Source: a bacterium
GTDB taxonomy: Bacteria; Krumholzibacteriota; Krumholzibacteriia; LZORAL124-64-63
DNA length: 64,000 bases
NCBI GenBank assembly: GCA_016712675.1
Contig: JADJQR010000001.1
Span: 3,720,001 to 3,784,000, forward strand
Reading direction: 5' to 3'
The notes beneath the pieces are model-generated. The model ran no database searches. It was not told the origin of the DNA and saw only the letters and a list, made by a program, of their open reading frames with translations. The position numbers were made by a program, and so were the translations under genes. Positions 46,126-54,541 of this stretch are shown here, piece by piece; the first letter of the stretch is position 1, and each line of letters begins with the position of its first letter.

Positions 46126-47508
46126 TCAGCCACCGGCGGCCACCGGCCCGCGTCGCCGCCAGGCCGGCCCGAGCACCGCCGCCGACACCAGCAGCCCCGG
46201 GAAGATCGGCTCCACCCCCAGCCAGGGGGCGCCCCGCCCGGCCAGCGTCCAGGCCAGCGCGGCGCCGCCGGCGGCCGCCATCGCCGCGGTCACGCGACGC
46301 CCGTCCACCGCGCGCGCGCCGTGCGCCAGGGCCAGCGGCAGCAGCAGCACGGGCGTGCCGATCGAGCCGAGCACCTTCCACAGCGTGACGACCGAGCCGG
46401 CCGCCAGCGCCATCGCGACGGCCGCCGCCGCGGTGGCGACCAGGCACCACTGCGAGGCCCGCAGCGAGCGCGCCTCGTCCCAGCCGCGCCAGCGCCCCAG
46501 CAGGTCGCGGCCCAGGGTCACCGCCGCGATGAACGAGTAGCTGTCGACGGTCGACATGATGGTCGCCAGCAGCCCGACCGTGAACACGCCCTGCCAGAAG
46601 CCCGGCAGCACGCGCTCGGCCAGCGCCGGGAAGGCCTGCAGCGGATCGGCCAGGTCCGGCAGCGCGGCGCGGGCGTACAGGCCCGCCGTCGTGGTCAGGA
46701 AGTCGAACAGGATCCAGAACGCGATCGAGACGAGGATGCCGCGCCGGGCGGTGCGCTCGTCGCGGGCCGCGTAGCAGCGCTGGTAGAACGCGGGCTCGAC
46801 CAGCGTCGACAGCGCGATGAAGTACCAGACGAAGATCGCCTGCCAGCCCAGGCCGCCGTCCCAGCTCAGGTGGCTCGGCGGCACCTGCGCCCGCAGCCAC
46901 TGCCAGCCGCCCAGCTCGACGACGCAGACGGGCACCAGCACCAGGAAGCCCGCGAACATCAGCACGAACTGCACGCGGTCGGTGGCAACAACGGCCTGCA
47001 GGCCGCCGCGCAGGACGTACGCCACCGAGAGCAGTGCGCCCAGCCCGATGCACACCGGCAGCGGCCAGCCCGACGCCAGTTGCAGCAGCACCCCCAGCAT
47101 CAGCACGTAGGCCGCCGGCGCGGTCATCACGAACAGCGTGCCGGCGCCCAGCAGCGCCGGCCCGCGTCCGAAGCGCAGTTCCAGCAGGTCGGGCACCGAC
47201 AGCAGGCGGCTGCGCCGGGCGCGCGCGGCCAGCAGCAGGGCGAACACGCCCGCATAGAGGTAGTAGGGCAGGCCGAAGACGAGCCAGTTGCTCACGCCAT
47301 TGCGCCAGGCGTACTCGCCCACGCCGAGGATCCCGCCGTACCAGGTCGAGACCAGGGTGGCCACGAATGCCGGCAGCGTCAGCCGCCGCCCGGCCACCAG
47401 GTAGTCCACGGCGCCGGTGGCCGGGCGCCGCGCCACGCGCAGCACGGCGTACAGCAGGTAGAGCAGATAGGCGGACCCGGCCCACCACGACGACAGGCCG
47501 GGCTCCAC
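46126..47508 (-). CDS. Sodium:solute symporter-family permease (predicted thiamine transporter)
   Basis: 460 aa with about 13 hydrophobic helices of the SSS (LeuT-fold) family: DYLVAGRRLTLPAFVATLVSTWYGG resembles the DY.vagR.l....gt..ST signature, and TVGLLATIMSTVDSYSFIAAVTLGRDL is the conserved Na-site helix with the S..DS motif. The GTG at 47508 begins 1 base after the thiamine pyrophosphokinase stop, so it is the third gene of the TPP-riboswitch operon. The thiamine substrate is inferred from this context; this family is better known for sugars, proline, pantothenate and other solutes. Confidence 0.85.
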   Translation of the reverse strand: MEPGLSSWWAGSAYLLYLLYAVLRVARRPATGAVDYLVAGRRLTLPAFVATLVSTWYGGILGVGEYAWRNGVSNWLVFGLPYYLYAGVFALLLAARARRSRLLSVPDLLELRFGRGPALLGAGTLFVMTAPAAYVLMLGVLLQLASGWPLPVCIGLGALLSVAYVLRGGLQAVVATDRVQFVLMFAGFLVLVPVCVVELGGWQWLRAQVPPSHLSWDGGLGWQAIFVWYFIALSTLVEPAFYQRCYAARDERTARRGILVSIAFWILFDFLTTTAGLYARAALPDLADPLQAFPALAERVLPGFWQGVFTVGLLATIMSTVDSYSFIAAVTLGRDLLGRWRGWDEARSLRASQWCLVATAAAAVAMALAAGSVVTLWKVLGSIGTPVLLLPLALAHGARAVDGRRVTAAMAAAGGAALAWTLAGRGAPWLGVEPIFPGLLVSAAVLGPAWRRRGPVAAGG

Positions 47509-47509
47509 C

Positions 47510-48226
47510 TCAGTCGCGCCCGCGGTCGGGCTCGGCCTCGCGCTCGATCAGGGCCAGCAGCGAGCCGGTGCCGACCGACAGCAGCAGCGGCGACATCGTC
47601 ACCAGGTTGCTGATCGCCGTGGGCCCGGCCAGGCTGATGGTGTCGCCCAGCAGCGGGAAGCTGGCGCCCTCGATGGTCACGCCACGCGCCTCGCCGGACA
47701 GGGGCAGCAGCGAGAAGCGCGTGCCCGCCGGCAGGGCCCACACCTCGTGCGAGCCGGGCCCCACGCGCACGACGTCCGCGCTCTGGCCCGCCAGGCACAG
47801 CCGCAGGCGGTCGCTGAACCGCTCCAGGAGCTGCACGTTGAACAGCGTGTGGTCCAGCCGCCAGCCGCCTTCGGCCCCCAGCAGCACCGCCTCCTGGCAG
47901 CCCGCATCCACCACGTACAGCAGCGCCTTCTCGCTGTCGGTGGTGTAGGGATCGTCCACGCGCAGGAAGCGCGGTCCGCCGCGGCCGGCCAGCACGCGCC
48001 CGGACAGCGAGTCGAAGTCGCCGATCACCGCTTCCGGCACGCGTGGCAGGTGGTCGTAGGGGTGCCCGGCGGCATCCGCGCAGACGAACAGGTCCGCGCC
48101 GGCCAGCCAGTATTCCAGCACGGCCGGCGGAGGTGGCGGCCCGTCGCAGAGGACCACCGCGCGCCGCCCGCGCTTGGGGAAGAACGGGCAGGCGTCGCCG
48201 CCGGTCGGCAGTTCGTCGTCTTGCAT
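47510..48226 (-). CDS. thiN: Thiamine pyrophosphokinase
   Basis: 238 aa. Transfers pyrophosphate from ATP to thiamine to form TPP. Motifs: VVLCDGPPPPPAVLEYW at the N-terminus, FVCADAAGHPYDHL, the catalytic VIGDFDSLSG, DPYTTDSEKALLYVVDAG, and LLGAEGGWRLDHTLFNVQLL. The C-terminal thiamine-binding domain is TRFSLLPLSGEARGVTIEGASFPL. The ATG shares one base with the TonB-receptor stop (TGATG). It salvages imported thiamine as cofactor, fitting the upstream riboswitch. Confidence 0.93.
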   Translation of the reverse strand: MQDDELPTGGDACPFFPKRGRRAVVLCDGPPPPPAVLEYWLAGADLFVCADAAGHPYDHLPRVPEAVIGDFDSLSGRVLAGRGGPRFLRVDDPYTTDSEKALLYVVDAGCQEAVLLGAEGGWRLDHTLFNVQLLERFSDRLRLCLAGQSADVVRVGPGSHEVWALPAGTRFSLLPLSGEARGVTIEGASFPLLGDTISLAGPTAISNLVTMSPLLLSVGTGSLLALIEREAEPDRGRD

Positions 48227-50541
48227 CAGAACCCGCAGTCGATCCCGACGGCAACGTTGCGTCCCGCCGCCGGCGTGTAGTGGTTTTCGCCGTCCCAGTA
48301 GCCCCAGGTCTCGTACTGCTCGTCGGCCACGTTGCGCAGGTGCGCGAAGACCGTCACCTGGCCGTCCGTGCGCAGGCCCACCTTCCGCAGGTCCAGCCAC
48401 AGCGACAGGTCCACCGTCGTCCAGGGGTCGATGGTGCGGTCGTCCTGTCCCGAGTTGTCGAGCCACTGGCGGCCGGTGCTGCGCACGCGGACGCGCGTGC
48501 GCAGGCCGCTGCCCCAGTCGCCGTCCCAGGTCGCCAGCGCCAGGTGGCGCGGGAACAGGGCCAGCGGGTTGCCCGCGTAATCGTACACCGAGCCGTCCCA
48601 ATCGTGGAAGATGAACTCCACGGCCTCGTCCCACGAGCGCGACGCGGCCAGGGCCAGCTCCTGCCCGGCCCCCAGCCGCGCCCGGGCGCTCAGCTCCAGG
48701 CCGCGGTGGCGCGTGCGGCCGGCGTTGCCGCGGATGCCGCTGCCGTCCTCGTTCACGCCCCCGTAGGCGACGATCTCGTCGTCGAAGTCCATCCAGTAGC
48801 CGCCCAGGGTGACCGCCAGGTCCCGGCCGCGCCAGCCCAGGCCCGCCTCGCGGTCCACCACGCGCTCCGGGCGCACCAGGGGCCCGGACCACTCGACGCG
48901 GGCGACGCCGCCCTGGCCGTCGGGAACCTCGCGGTGCTCGCTGAACAGCGGCTCGGCACCAAGGTCGTCGCCGCCCTCCCAGGTGTCGAACAGCTCGTTG
49001 TCGGTGGGTTCGCGGTGGTTGACCCCGACGTTGGCGTAGAACTGCAGCGTGCCGCCCGCCACGATGCCGGGCACCACCCAGTCCAGGGCCAGCTTCGGGT
49101 TGAGGAAGTCGTCGGTGACGGTGTAGGCGTTCAGCAGGTTGCCCCGGAAGTTGCCCACGGCCTGCTGCTCGAAGCGGTACCGCTTGCGCTGGTACTGCAG
49201 GTTGACCGTGGCCGCCACGCCGCGGCCCAGGTAGCGGCGATAGTCCGAGTACAGCGACCAGGCGTCCTTGTCGCCGGTGTAGCGATGGTAGCGCCACGGC
49301 GTGGCGAAATCGCCCTGGGCAAAGCCCTCGGCCCACAGCACCTCGCCCCAGTGGTCCGAGTCGAACGTATAGGCGTCGCCGCCCACCAGCAGCCGGCCGC
49401 GCCCCCGCTCCCAGGCCAGCGACGGCACCCAGCCCGTGTGCCGCTTGCTGACCCACTTGCGGCGGACCACGTCCAGTTTGTCGTCGAACGCCGCGCCGCC
49501 GGCCAGGTCCAGCGCGTAGCCGCCGGCGCCCTGGTCGGCGCGGTAGTTCTCGTAGTAGCCGTCGCCGCGCACATGGTAGAGGCGGTTGACCAGCGTCAGG
49601 CCCTCGCCCAGCCGCCACTCGTGGTGCACCTGGTAGTGCGGCTGGCGGAAGTCGTCCACGGCGTTGTGCCACGTCTCGACGTTTGCGCGGCGGTCGACCG
49701 CCAGCACCGAGGCCGGCACCGCGTCCCAGGCGTGGTGCGTCAGTTCGCGCCCGGTGCGGACGTTGACCTGCAGCGACCCGCGCGCGCCCTCGCGCCGCCC
49801 GCTCCAGCTGACGGCCCAACCCTCGTGGCCGGAGCGGTCGCGGTAGCCGTCGGTCTCCTGCCGCGACAGGCGCAGGGCGGTGGCCCAGCCGCCGTCGCGC
49901 AGGCCGCTGTCCCAGGCCACCATCTGCCGCGCGAAGCCGTCGCTGCCGGCGTCCAGCCCGATGCGTGTGCCCGGGCGCCGCCCCGGCGGCACGGTCACGA
50001 CATCGACCGTGCCGCCGATCGCCGTCATGCCGCCGACCGAGCCGGTGACCCCGCGCTGCAGCTGGATGTCCGACACGTCCGACGCCAGGTCCGGCAGGTT
50101 GACCCACCAGACCTGGTGGTCCTCCGGGTCGTTCAGCGGCACGCCGTCCACCAGCACGCCAACGCGTCGCTGGTCGAAGCCGCGCACCTTCAGGTAGGTG
50201 TAGCCCAGGCCGCCGCCGGCATCCGAATACGAGAACACGCCCGGCAGCGACTGCACCAGCAGCGGCAGTTCCTGGTCGGTCTCGCGCCGCGACAGGTCCG
50301 CGGCGGTGAGGTTCGAGACGTTCAGGCGCTGGTCCGGCGCAAAGCGCGACGCGGTCACCTCGACGCCCGTGTCCTGGTAGACGGGGCGGGCCGGGACGGT
50401 GTCGCCGGCGGCAGGGATGATCACGACAGGGCTGTTCACGACAGGGCTGTTCACGACAGGGGCGGACGCGGCAGGCGCCGCCGCCAACGCGGGCTGCGCA
50501 CCAAGCGCGCCCAGGCAGACGAGAACGGGGACGAGTCTCAT
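48226..50541 (-). CDS. TonB-dependent outer-membrane receptor (predicted thiamine receptor)
   Basis: 771 aa. Signal peptide residues 1-20. The plug domain runs about 60-180, with EVTASRFAPDQRLNVSNLTAADL, LPLLVQSLPGVFSY, YLKVRGFDQRRVGVLVDGVPLND and GGTIDVVT-like (here GGTVDVVTV). A 22-strand barrel follows with the canonical aromatic C-terminus (GIDCGF). The TPP riboswitch in its leader and thiN plus a permease behind it point to thiamine or a phosphorylated derivative as cargo. The segment between signal peptide and plug is a repetitive PVVNS stretch. Confidence 0.9.
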   Translation of the reverse strand: MRLVPVLVCLGALGAQPALAAAPAASAPVVNSPVVNSPVVIIPAAGDTVPARPVYQDTGVEVTASRFAPDQRLNVSNLTAADLSRRETDQELPLLVQSLPGVFSYSDAGGGLGYTYLKVRGFDQRRVGVLVDGVPLNDPEDHQVWWVNLPDLASDVSDIQLQRGVTGSVGGMTAIGGTVDVVTVPPGRRPGTRIGLDAGSDGFARQMVAWDSGLRDGGWATALRLSRQETDGYRDRSGHEGWAVSWSGRREGARGSLQVNVRTGRELTHHAWDAVPASVLAVDRRANVETWHNAVDDFRQPHYQVHHEWRLGEGLTLVNRLYHVRGDGYYENYRADQGAGGYALDLAGGAAFDDKLDVVRRKWVSKRHTGWVPSLAWERGRGRLLVGGDAYTFDSDHWGEVLWAEGFAQGDFATPWRYHRYTGDKDAWSLYSDYRRYLGRGVAATVNLQYQRKRYRFEQQAVGNFRGNLLNAYTVTDDFLNPKLALDWVVPGIVAGGTLQFYANVGVNHREPTDNELFDTWEGGDDLGAEPLFSEHREVPDGQGGVARVEWSGPLVRPERVVDREAGLGWRGRDLAVTLGGYWMDFDDEIVAYGGVNEDGSGIRGNAGRTRHRGLELSARARLGAGQELALAASRSWDEAVEFIFHDWDGSVYDYAGNPLALFPRHLALATWDGDWGSGLRTRVRVRSTGRQWLDNSGQDDRTIDPWTTVDLSLWLDLRKVGLRTDGQVTVFAHLRNVADEQYETWGYWDGENHYTPAAGRNVAVGIDCGF
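50421..50468. repeat. Three copies of a 15-bp direct repeat inside the TonB-receptor gene
   Basis: CACGACAGGGCTGTT occurs twice in tandem and a third partial copy follows. It encodes PVVNS repeats between signal peptide and plug. In-frame slippage would change linker length without breaking the gene. Confidence 0.8.
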
Positions 50542-50593
50542 GGCCGCCTCCAGATGAAGGTCGGCCGGAGCAGGAAGGCCACCGCGCAGAACG

Positions 50594-50624
50594 AAAAAAG
50601 GCGTCCCCCAAGCCGGAAGACGCC
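50594..50624 (-). terminator. Intrinsic terminator of the TPP-riboswitch leader
   Basis: GGCGTC pairs with GACGCC on the minus strand, and six U residues follow. It lies 10 bases after the riboswitch and about 50 bases before the TonB-receptor start, where an expression-platform terminator should be. Confidence 0.8.
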
Positions 50625-50633
50625 GCGTGCGGC

Positions 50634-50722
50634 CCGTTTCCCTACGCCGGCATGATCCGGTTCAGGTTCCAAGGGTGTTTCTCAGGCCCTGCCGATCCGG
50701 CCGGCACGGCCACCCCCAACGG
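50634..50722 (-). ncRNA. TPP (thi-box) riboswitch
   Basis: The minus strand carries the THI-box core in order: GGGGGTGGCCG, GGCCTGAGAAACACCC, TTGGAACCTGAACCGGATCA split around the P4 loop, then GCCGGCGTAGGGAAACGG. The CTGAGA and ACCTGA elements are conserved, and the outer P1 stem CCGTT/AACGG closes the aptamer. An intrinsic terminator follows, so TPP binding probably causes premature termination upstream of the thiamine receptor, kinase and permease genes. Confidence 0.95.
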
Positions 50723-50730
50723 TTGCCGCC

Positions 50731-50759
50731 ACGGTAGCCCCGGCCTGGCGGGCTGTCAA
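50731..50759 (-). promoter_or_regulatory. Promoter of the thiamine uptake operon
   Basis: Minus strand TTGACA (50759-50754), 17 bases, TACCGT (50736-50731). The start would fall at about 50724, immediately before the riboswitch P1 stem. Confidence 0.6.
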
Positions 50760-50888
50760 CCGGGCGCCCCAAAGCCGCCATCGGCGACCGACTAGGCAGG
50801 CGATCACGAATGTGTTACGATCGCGTTCCGGTCCCGACGCCGCCCGACACGGCGCCCGGCGGCCGGGGAAAGATCGGCTGAGAACGGG

Positions 50889-51782
50889 ATGCGGTGCCCC
50901 CGCCAGCGTGTCCTCATCGCCGTGCTTTGCGCCTGCCTGGCACCGGCGCCGTTCGTCGCGCGCCCGGCCGGCGCGCAGCCTGAGGCCGCCCTTCCGGACA
51001 ACCGGGACCGTGGTCGTCTCGAGTTCGTCCTGCTGCCGGCCGGCTCGTTCCTGATGGGCAGTCCCGACCGCGAATGGGGCAGCCGCACCGACGAGCAGCA
51101 GCGCCCGGTCACCCTCACCCGTCGCTTCTTCCTGGGCAAGTACGAGGTCACCCAGGCCCAGTGGCAGGCCGTCATGGGCCGCAATCCCAGCTTCCTCTAC
51201 GACTGCCCCGACTGCCCGGTCGAGAACGTCACCTGGTACGAGGCGGTCGCCTTCTGCAACGCGCTGTCCCGGACCCTGGGATTCGCGCCGGCCTACGCGA
51301 TCCGCGACACCATCGTGACCTGGGATCCCGCCGCCGACGGCATCCGCCTGCCCACGGAAGCCGAATGGGAGTACGCGTGCCGCGCCGGCACCAGCACCGT
51401 GTTCCACACCGGCGATTGCCTGGGCACGCACGAGGCGAACTACCTGGGCTACGACCCGCAGAAGGGCTGCGAGAAGGGGATGTGGCGCGGCCAGGCGCTG
51501 GAGATCGGCCACTTCCCGCCCAATGCCTGGGAACTGCACGACATGCACGGCAACGTCGGCGAATGGGTCTGGGACCGGCACGCCTTCCCCTCGGCGCAGG
51601 CGGCCGGCGATCCGCGCGGGCCGGACCGGGGCGCCGAGCGCGTGATCCGCGGCGGCAACTTCCGCGAGCTGGGCCGCCACTGCCGCTCCGCCGTACGCCA
51701 CAAGGCCGCGCCCGGCCAGCGCTTCCCCTGGGTCGGCCTGCGCCTGGCCCGCACGGCGCCTGCCGGCCTGGAGCAGCCATGA
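50889..51782 (+). CDS. SUMF1/FGE-like secreted protein
   Basis: 297 aa with a signal peptide (residues 1-30, ending RPAGAQ). C-type-lectin/FGE fold: FVLLPAGSFLMGSP, KYEVTQAQWQAVMG, PVENVTWYEAVAFCNALS, RLPTEAEWEYACRAG, WELHDMHGNVGEWVWD and RGGNFRELGRHCRSAVRH. In true formylglycine-generating enzymes the last block has two cysteines five residues apart; here the first is replaced and only the second (HC) remains. It overlaps the sulfatase gene (ATGA), suggesting a sulfatase-linked role, but activity as a copper-type FGE is doubtful. Confidence 0.85.
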   Translation: MRCPRQRVLIAVLCACLAPAPFVARPAGAQPEAALPDNRDRGRLEFVLLPAGSFLMGSPDREWGSRTDEQQRPVTLTRRFFLGKYEVTQAQWQAVMGRNPSFLYDCPDCPVENVTWYEAVAFCNALSRTLGFAPAYAIRDTIVTWDPAADGIRLPTEAEWEYACRAGTSTVFHTGDCLGTHEANYLGYDPQKGCEKGMWRGQALEIGHFPPNAWELHDMHGNVGEWVWDRHAFPSAQAAGDPRGPDRGAERVIRGGNFRELGRHCRSAVRHKAAPGQRFPWVGLRLARTAPAGLEQP

Positions 51783-53158
51783 ACACACCGGCGGGGCTGA
51801 CGCGGCGCGACGCGCTGAGGCTGCTGGGCGCGGGCGCCGCCTCGCTGGCGCTGGGTAACGTGCTGGGCTGCGGCGGCGACGACGGCTCCACGACACGGCC
51901 CAACATCCTGCTGGTGCTGACCGACGACGTGCGCCACGACGCGATGGGGTGCGCCGGCGACCCGCGCCTGCAGACGCCGCACCTGGACCGCCTGGCGCGC
52001 GAGGGCGTGCGCTTCGGCAACGCCTTCGTGACCACGAGCCTCTGCAGCCCCTCGCGCGCGAGCCTGCTGACCGGCTGCTACGCGCACCGGCACGGCGTGC
52101 TGGACAACGTCTCGCGCGATCCGGACCGCTCCTGCCCCACCTTCGCGCAGGTGCTGCAGCAGGCCGGCTACGAGACGGCCTGGTTCGGCAAGTGGCACAT
52201 GCTGGCCAAGGCCACCCCGCGCGCCGGCTTCGACCGCTGGGTCAGCTTCACCAGCCAGGGCGAGTACATCCGCAACACGATGAACATCGACGGCCAGTGG
52301 CAGCTGGTGCTGAACTACATCACCGACGAGCTGACCGACCACGCCGAGCGCTTCCTGCGCCAGGAGCGCACCAGGCCGTTCCTGCTGGTGGTCAGCCACA
52401 AGGCCGCGCACGCCCCGTTCGTGCCCGCGCCGCGCCATGCCGCGCGCTACGCCGACGTCGACTTCACGCTGCCGGCTGACACGGACGGCGACCTGTCGCA
52501 CAAGCCCGACTGGGGCGGCCGCGGGGACGGCGACCTGACGCCCGAGGACCTGCGCAACTACCACCGGACCCTGCTGGCGGTGGACGAGAGCGTGGGCCGC
52601 CTGGTGGCCACGCTCAGGGAGCGGAAGCTCCTGGACGACACGCTGGTCGTCTACACCAGCGACAACGGCTTCCTGCTGGGTGAGCACGGCGGCCTGCGCG
52701 ACAAGCGGGCCGCCTATGAACCGTCGATCCGGGTGCCGCTGCTGATGCGCCACCCGAAGCTGGCCCCCCCGGGGCGTGTCAGCGGGGAACTGGCCCTGGG
52801 CCTGGACCTGATGCCGACGTTCTGCGAGGCCGCCGGCGTGGCGCCGCCGCCCACGAACCAGGGCCTGAGCCTGCTGCCGGTGGCCCGCGGCGGGCGCGGC
52901 CGCGACGACTTCCTCTACGAGTACTTCCGCGAGGAAGGCCCGGTGCCCACCTGCCTGGCCGTGCGCTCGCGCGGCTGGAAGTACATCGCCTATCCCGAGG
53001 ATCCGGCGCTGCCGCCGGAGCTGTACGACCTGCGCGCCGATCCCGCCGAACGGGTCAACCTCGCGGCCGACCCCGCGCACGCGGCCAAGCTGGCGGAATT
53101 GTCCGCCCGCCTGGCCGCCCTGCAGGCCGAGACGGGCTACCGTCGTCCGGGCGCCTGA
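51779..53158 (+). CDS. Tat-exported lipoprotein-like sulfatase (Cys type)
   Basis: 459 aa. Twin-arginine signal (LTRRDALRLLGAGAASLAL) ending in a possible lipobox VLGC near residue 31. Arylsulfatase core: PNILLVLTDDVRHDAMGC (metal Asp pair), the active-site CSPSRASLLTG where Cys needs oxidation to formylglycine, WFGKWH, and TSDNGFLLGEHG for the second metal site. It removes sulfate esters, probably from polysaccharide or sulfated metabolites outside the inner membrane. The FGE-like partner lies directly upstream; a cytoplasmic FGE would be needed if the protein folds before Tat export. Confidence 0.92.
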   Translation: MNTPAGLTRRDALRLLGAGAASLALGNVLGCGGDDGSTTRPNILLVLTDDVRHDAMGCAGDPRLQTPHLDRLAREGVRFGNAFVTTSLCSPSRASLLTGCYAHRHGVLDNVSRDPDRSCPTFAQVLQQAGYETAWFGKWHMLAKATPRAGFDRWVSFTSQGEYIRNTMNIDGQWQLVLNYITDELTDHAERFLRQERTRPFLLVVSHKAAHAPFVPAPRHAARYADVDFTLPADTDGDLSHKPDWGGRGDGDLTPEDLRNYHRTLLAVDESVGRLVATLRERKLLDDTLVVYTSDNGFLLGEHGGLRDKRAAYEPSIRVPLLMRHPKLAPPGRVSGELALGLDLMPTFCEAAGVAPPPTNQGLSLLPVARGGRGRDDFLYEYFREEGPVPTCLAVRSRGWKYIAYPEDPALPPELYDLRADPAERVNLAADPAHAAKLAELSARLAALQAETGYRRPGA

Positions 53159-53274
53159 TCCCACCGCCGCTTCCCGTCGTTGCCAAACCGCCGTCCGCGG
53201 GCGCACAATGCCGTCGACATCGCGCCGGCCCGGGGGCGCACGCGTTGGCCGCACCAGCCCGCCGGAGGGCGCCC

Positions 53275-54447
53275 GTGTCCGTCCGTCATTCCCGCAAGTC
53301 CCGCACGCAGGGCCCGGCCCCCCGGCGGCGACGCACGCGTCCCGGCGCGCCGCCCGGCACCCTGGCGCCGCGGCCGGACGCGCCGCCCTCGACCATCGAG
53401 GTCATCAGCTTCAGCCTCGACACGGTCGAAGAGTCGCGCCCGGTCGACCCTGCCGCTGCCCGCGCCGCCGCGGTGCCGGGTCGCCTGGCGCTGGTGATCG
53501 TCACCGGCGTCGAGGACCACGCCGCCCTGGGAGCCTTCGGCGAGCAGTTCGGCCTGCACCGCCTGGCGCTGGAGGACATCGCGAGCACGCACCAGCGGCC
53601 CAAGTTCGACGAGTACGAGGACCAGGACTTCGTCGTGCTGCGTGTGCCCGAGCCCGACGGCCGCACCACGCAGCAGCTATGCCTTTTCGTGGCGCCGGGG
53701 CGGGTCCTCTGCTTCCTGGAGCGCCCGTTGCCGGCCTTGGACGCGATCCGCGAGCGCATCCGCCAGCGCCGGCCGCGCCTGATGGAGGGCGGCGCCGACT
53801 ACCTGGCGTACGCGATCATCGACCTGGTCGTGGACCTGCACTTCCCCGTGGTCGAGGACCATGAGCGCCGCGTGGACGAACTGGAGGACGCGATCTTCGC
53901 CAGCCCGCAGCGCGTCGAGGTCGCGGTGATCCACGAGCTGAAGCGCGACCTGGCCGCCTGGCACCGACTGGCCTGGCAGACGCGCGACGTCATCGTGCGC
54001 ATGCTGGGCGAGGAGATCCCCACCCTCAGCCAGACCACGCGCCTGCACCTGCGCGACTGCCTGGACCATGCGCGCCAGGTGGTCGACCTGACCGAAGCCG
54101 TGCGCGACCGCGCGGCCGGGTTGCTGGATCTCTACCTCTCGGTGATGAGCAACCGCATGAACGAGATCATGCGCGTGCTGACGGTGATCGCCACCATCTT
54201 CATGCCGCTGTCGTTCATCGCCGGGGTCTACGGCATGAACTTCGACCGCGGCGCCTCGCGCTGGAACATGCCGGAGCTGGGCTGGGCCTGGGGCTACCCG
54301 TTCTCGCTGGGGCTGATGGCGGCCACGGCGGCGGGGCTGCTGTACTACTTCCGGCGGCAGGGGTGGTTCGGGGGGCGCAGCCGGGCCAACCAGGGTAAAC
54401 GCGTCGGCGCGGGAGCCGGTTCCGGGCCGGACGGGGCGGGAGCCTGA
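53275..54447 (+). CDS. corA: CorA-family Mg2+/Co2+ channel
   Basis: 390 aa from GTG 53275, with GGAGGGC 6-7 bases upstream. An upstream TTG is possible but lacks a Shine-Dalgarno. An Arg/Pro-rich N-terminal tail of about 35 residues precedes a cytoplasmic funnel (VIVTGVEDHAAL, LHRLALEDIASTHQRPKFDEY). Two C-terminal helices follow, with the selectivity motif YGMNF at the end of the first. It transports Mg2+ into the cytoplasm. Convergent with the next gene. Confidence 0.93.
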   Translation: MSVRHSRKSRTQGPAPRRRRTRPGAPPGTLAPRPDAPPSTIEVISFSLDTVEESRPVDPAAARAAAVPGRLALVIVTGVEDHAALGAFGEQFGLHRLALEDIASTHQRPKFDEYEDQDFVVLRVPEPDGRTTQQLCLFVAPGRVLCFLERPLPALDAIRERIRQRRPRLMEGGADYLAYAIIDLVVDLHFPVVEDHERRVDELEDAIFASPQRVEVAVIHELKRDLAAWHRLAWQTRDVIVRMLGEEIPTLSQTTRLHLRDCLDHARQVVDLTEAVRDRAAGLLDLYLSVMSNRMNEIMRVLTVIATIFMPLSFIAGVYGMNFDRGASRWNMPELGWAWGYPFSLGLMAATAAGLLYYFRRQGWFGGRSRANQGKRVGAGAGSGPDGAGA

Positions 54448-54495
54448 GGAACGGCGGCGGCCGTTGCTCCGGCGCAAGCGCCGCTGCGAGAAGAC

Positions 54496-54523
54496 GGGCC
54501 GCCTCCCCGACGGAAGGCGGCCC
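54496..54523. terminator. Hairpin between corA and the convergent secreted-protein gene
   Basis: GGGCCGCCT pairs with AGGCGGCCC (9 bp, 10-base loop), 49 bases after the corA stop and 19 bases before the end of the opposing gene. Confidence 0.55.
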
Positions 54524-54541
54524 GAGTGCGGACATTCAAGG

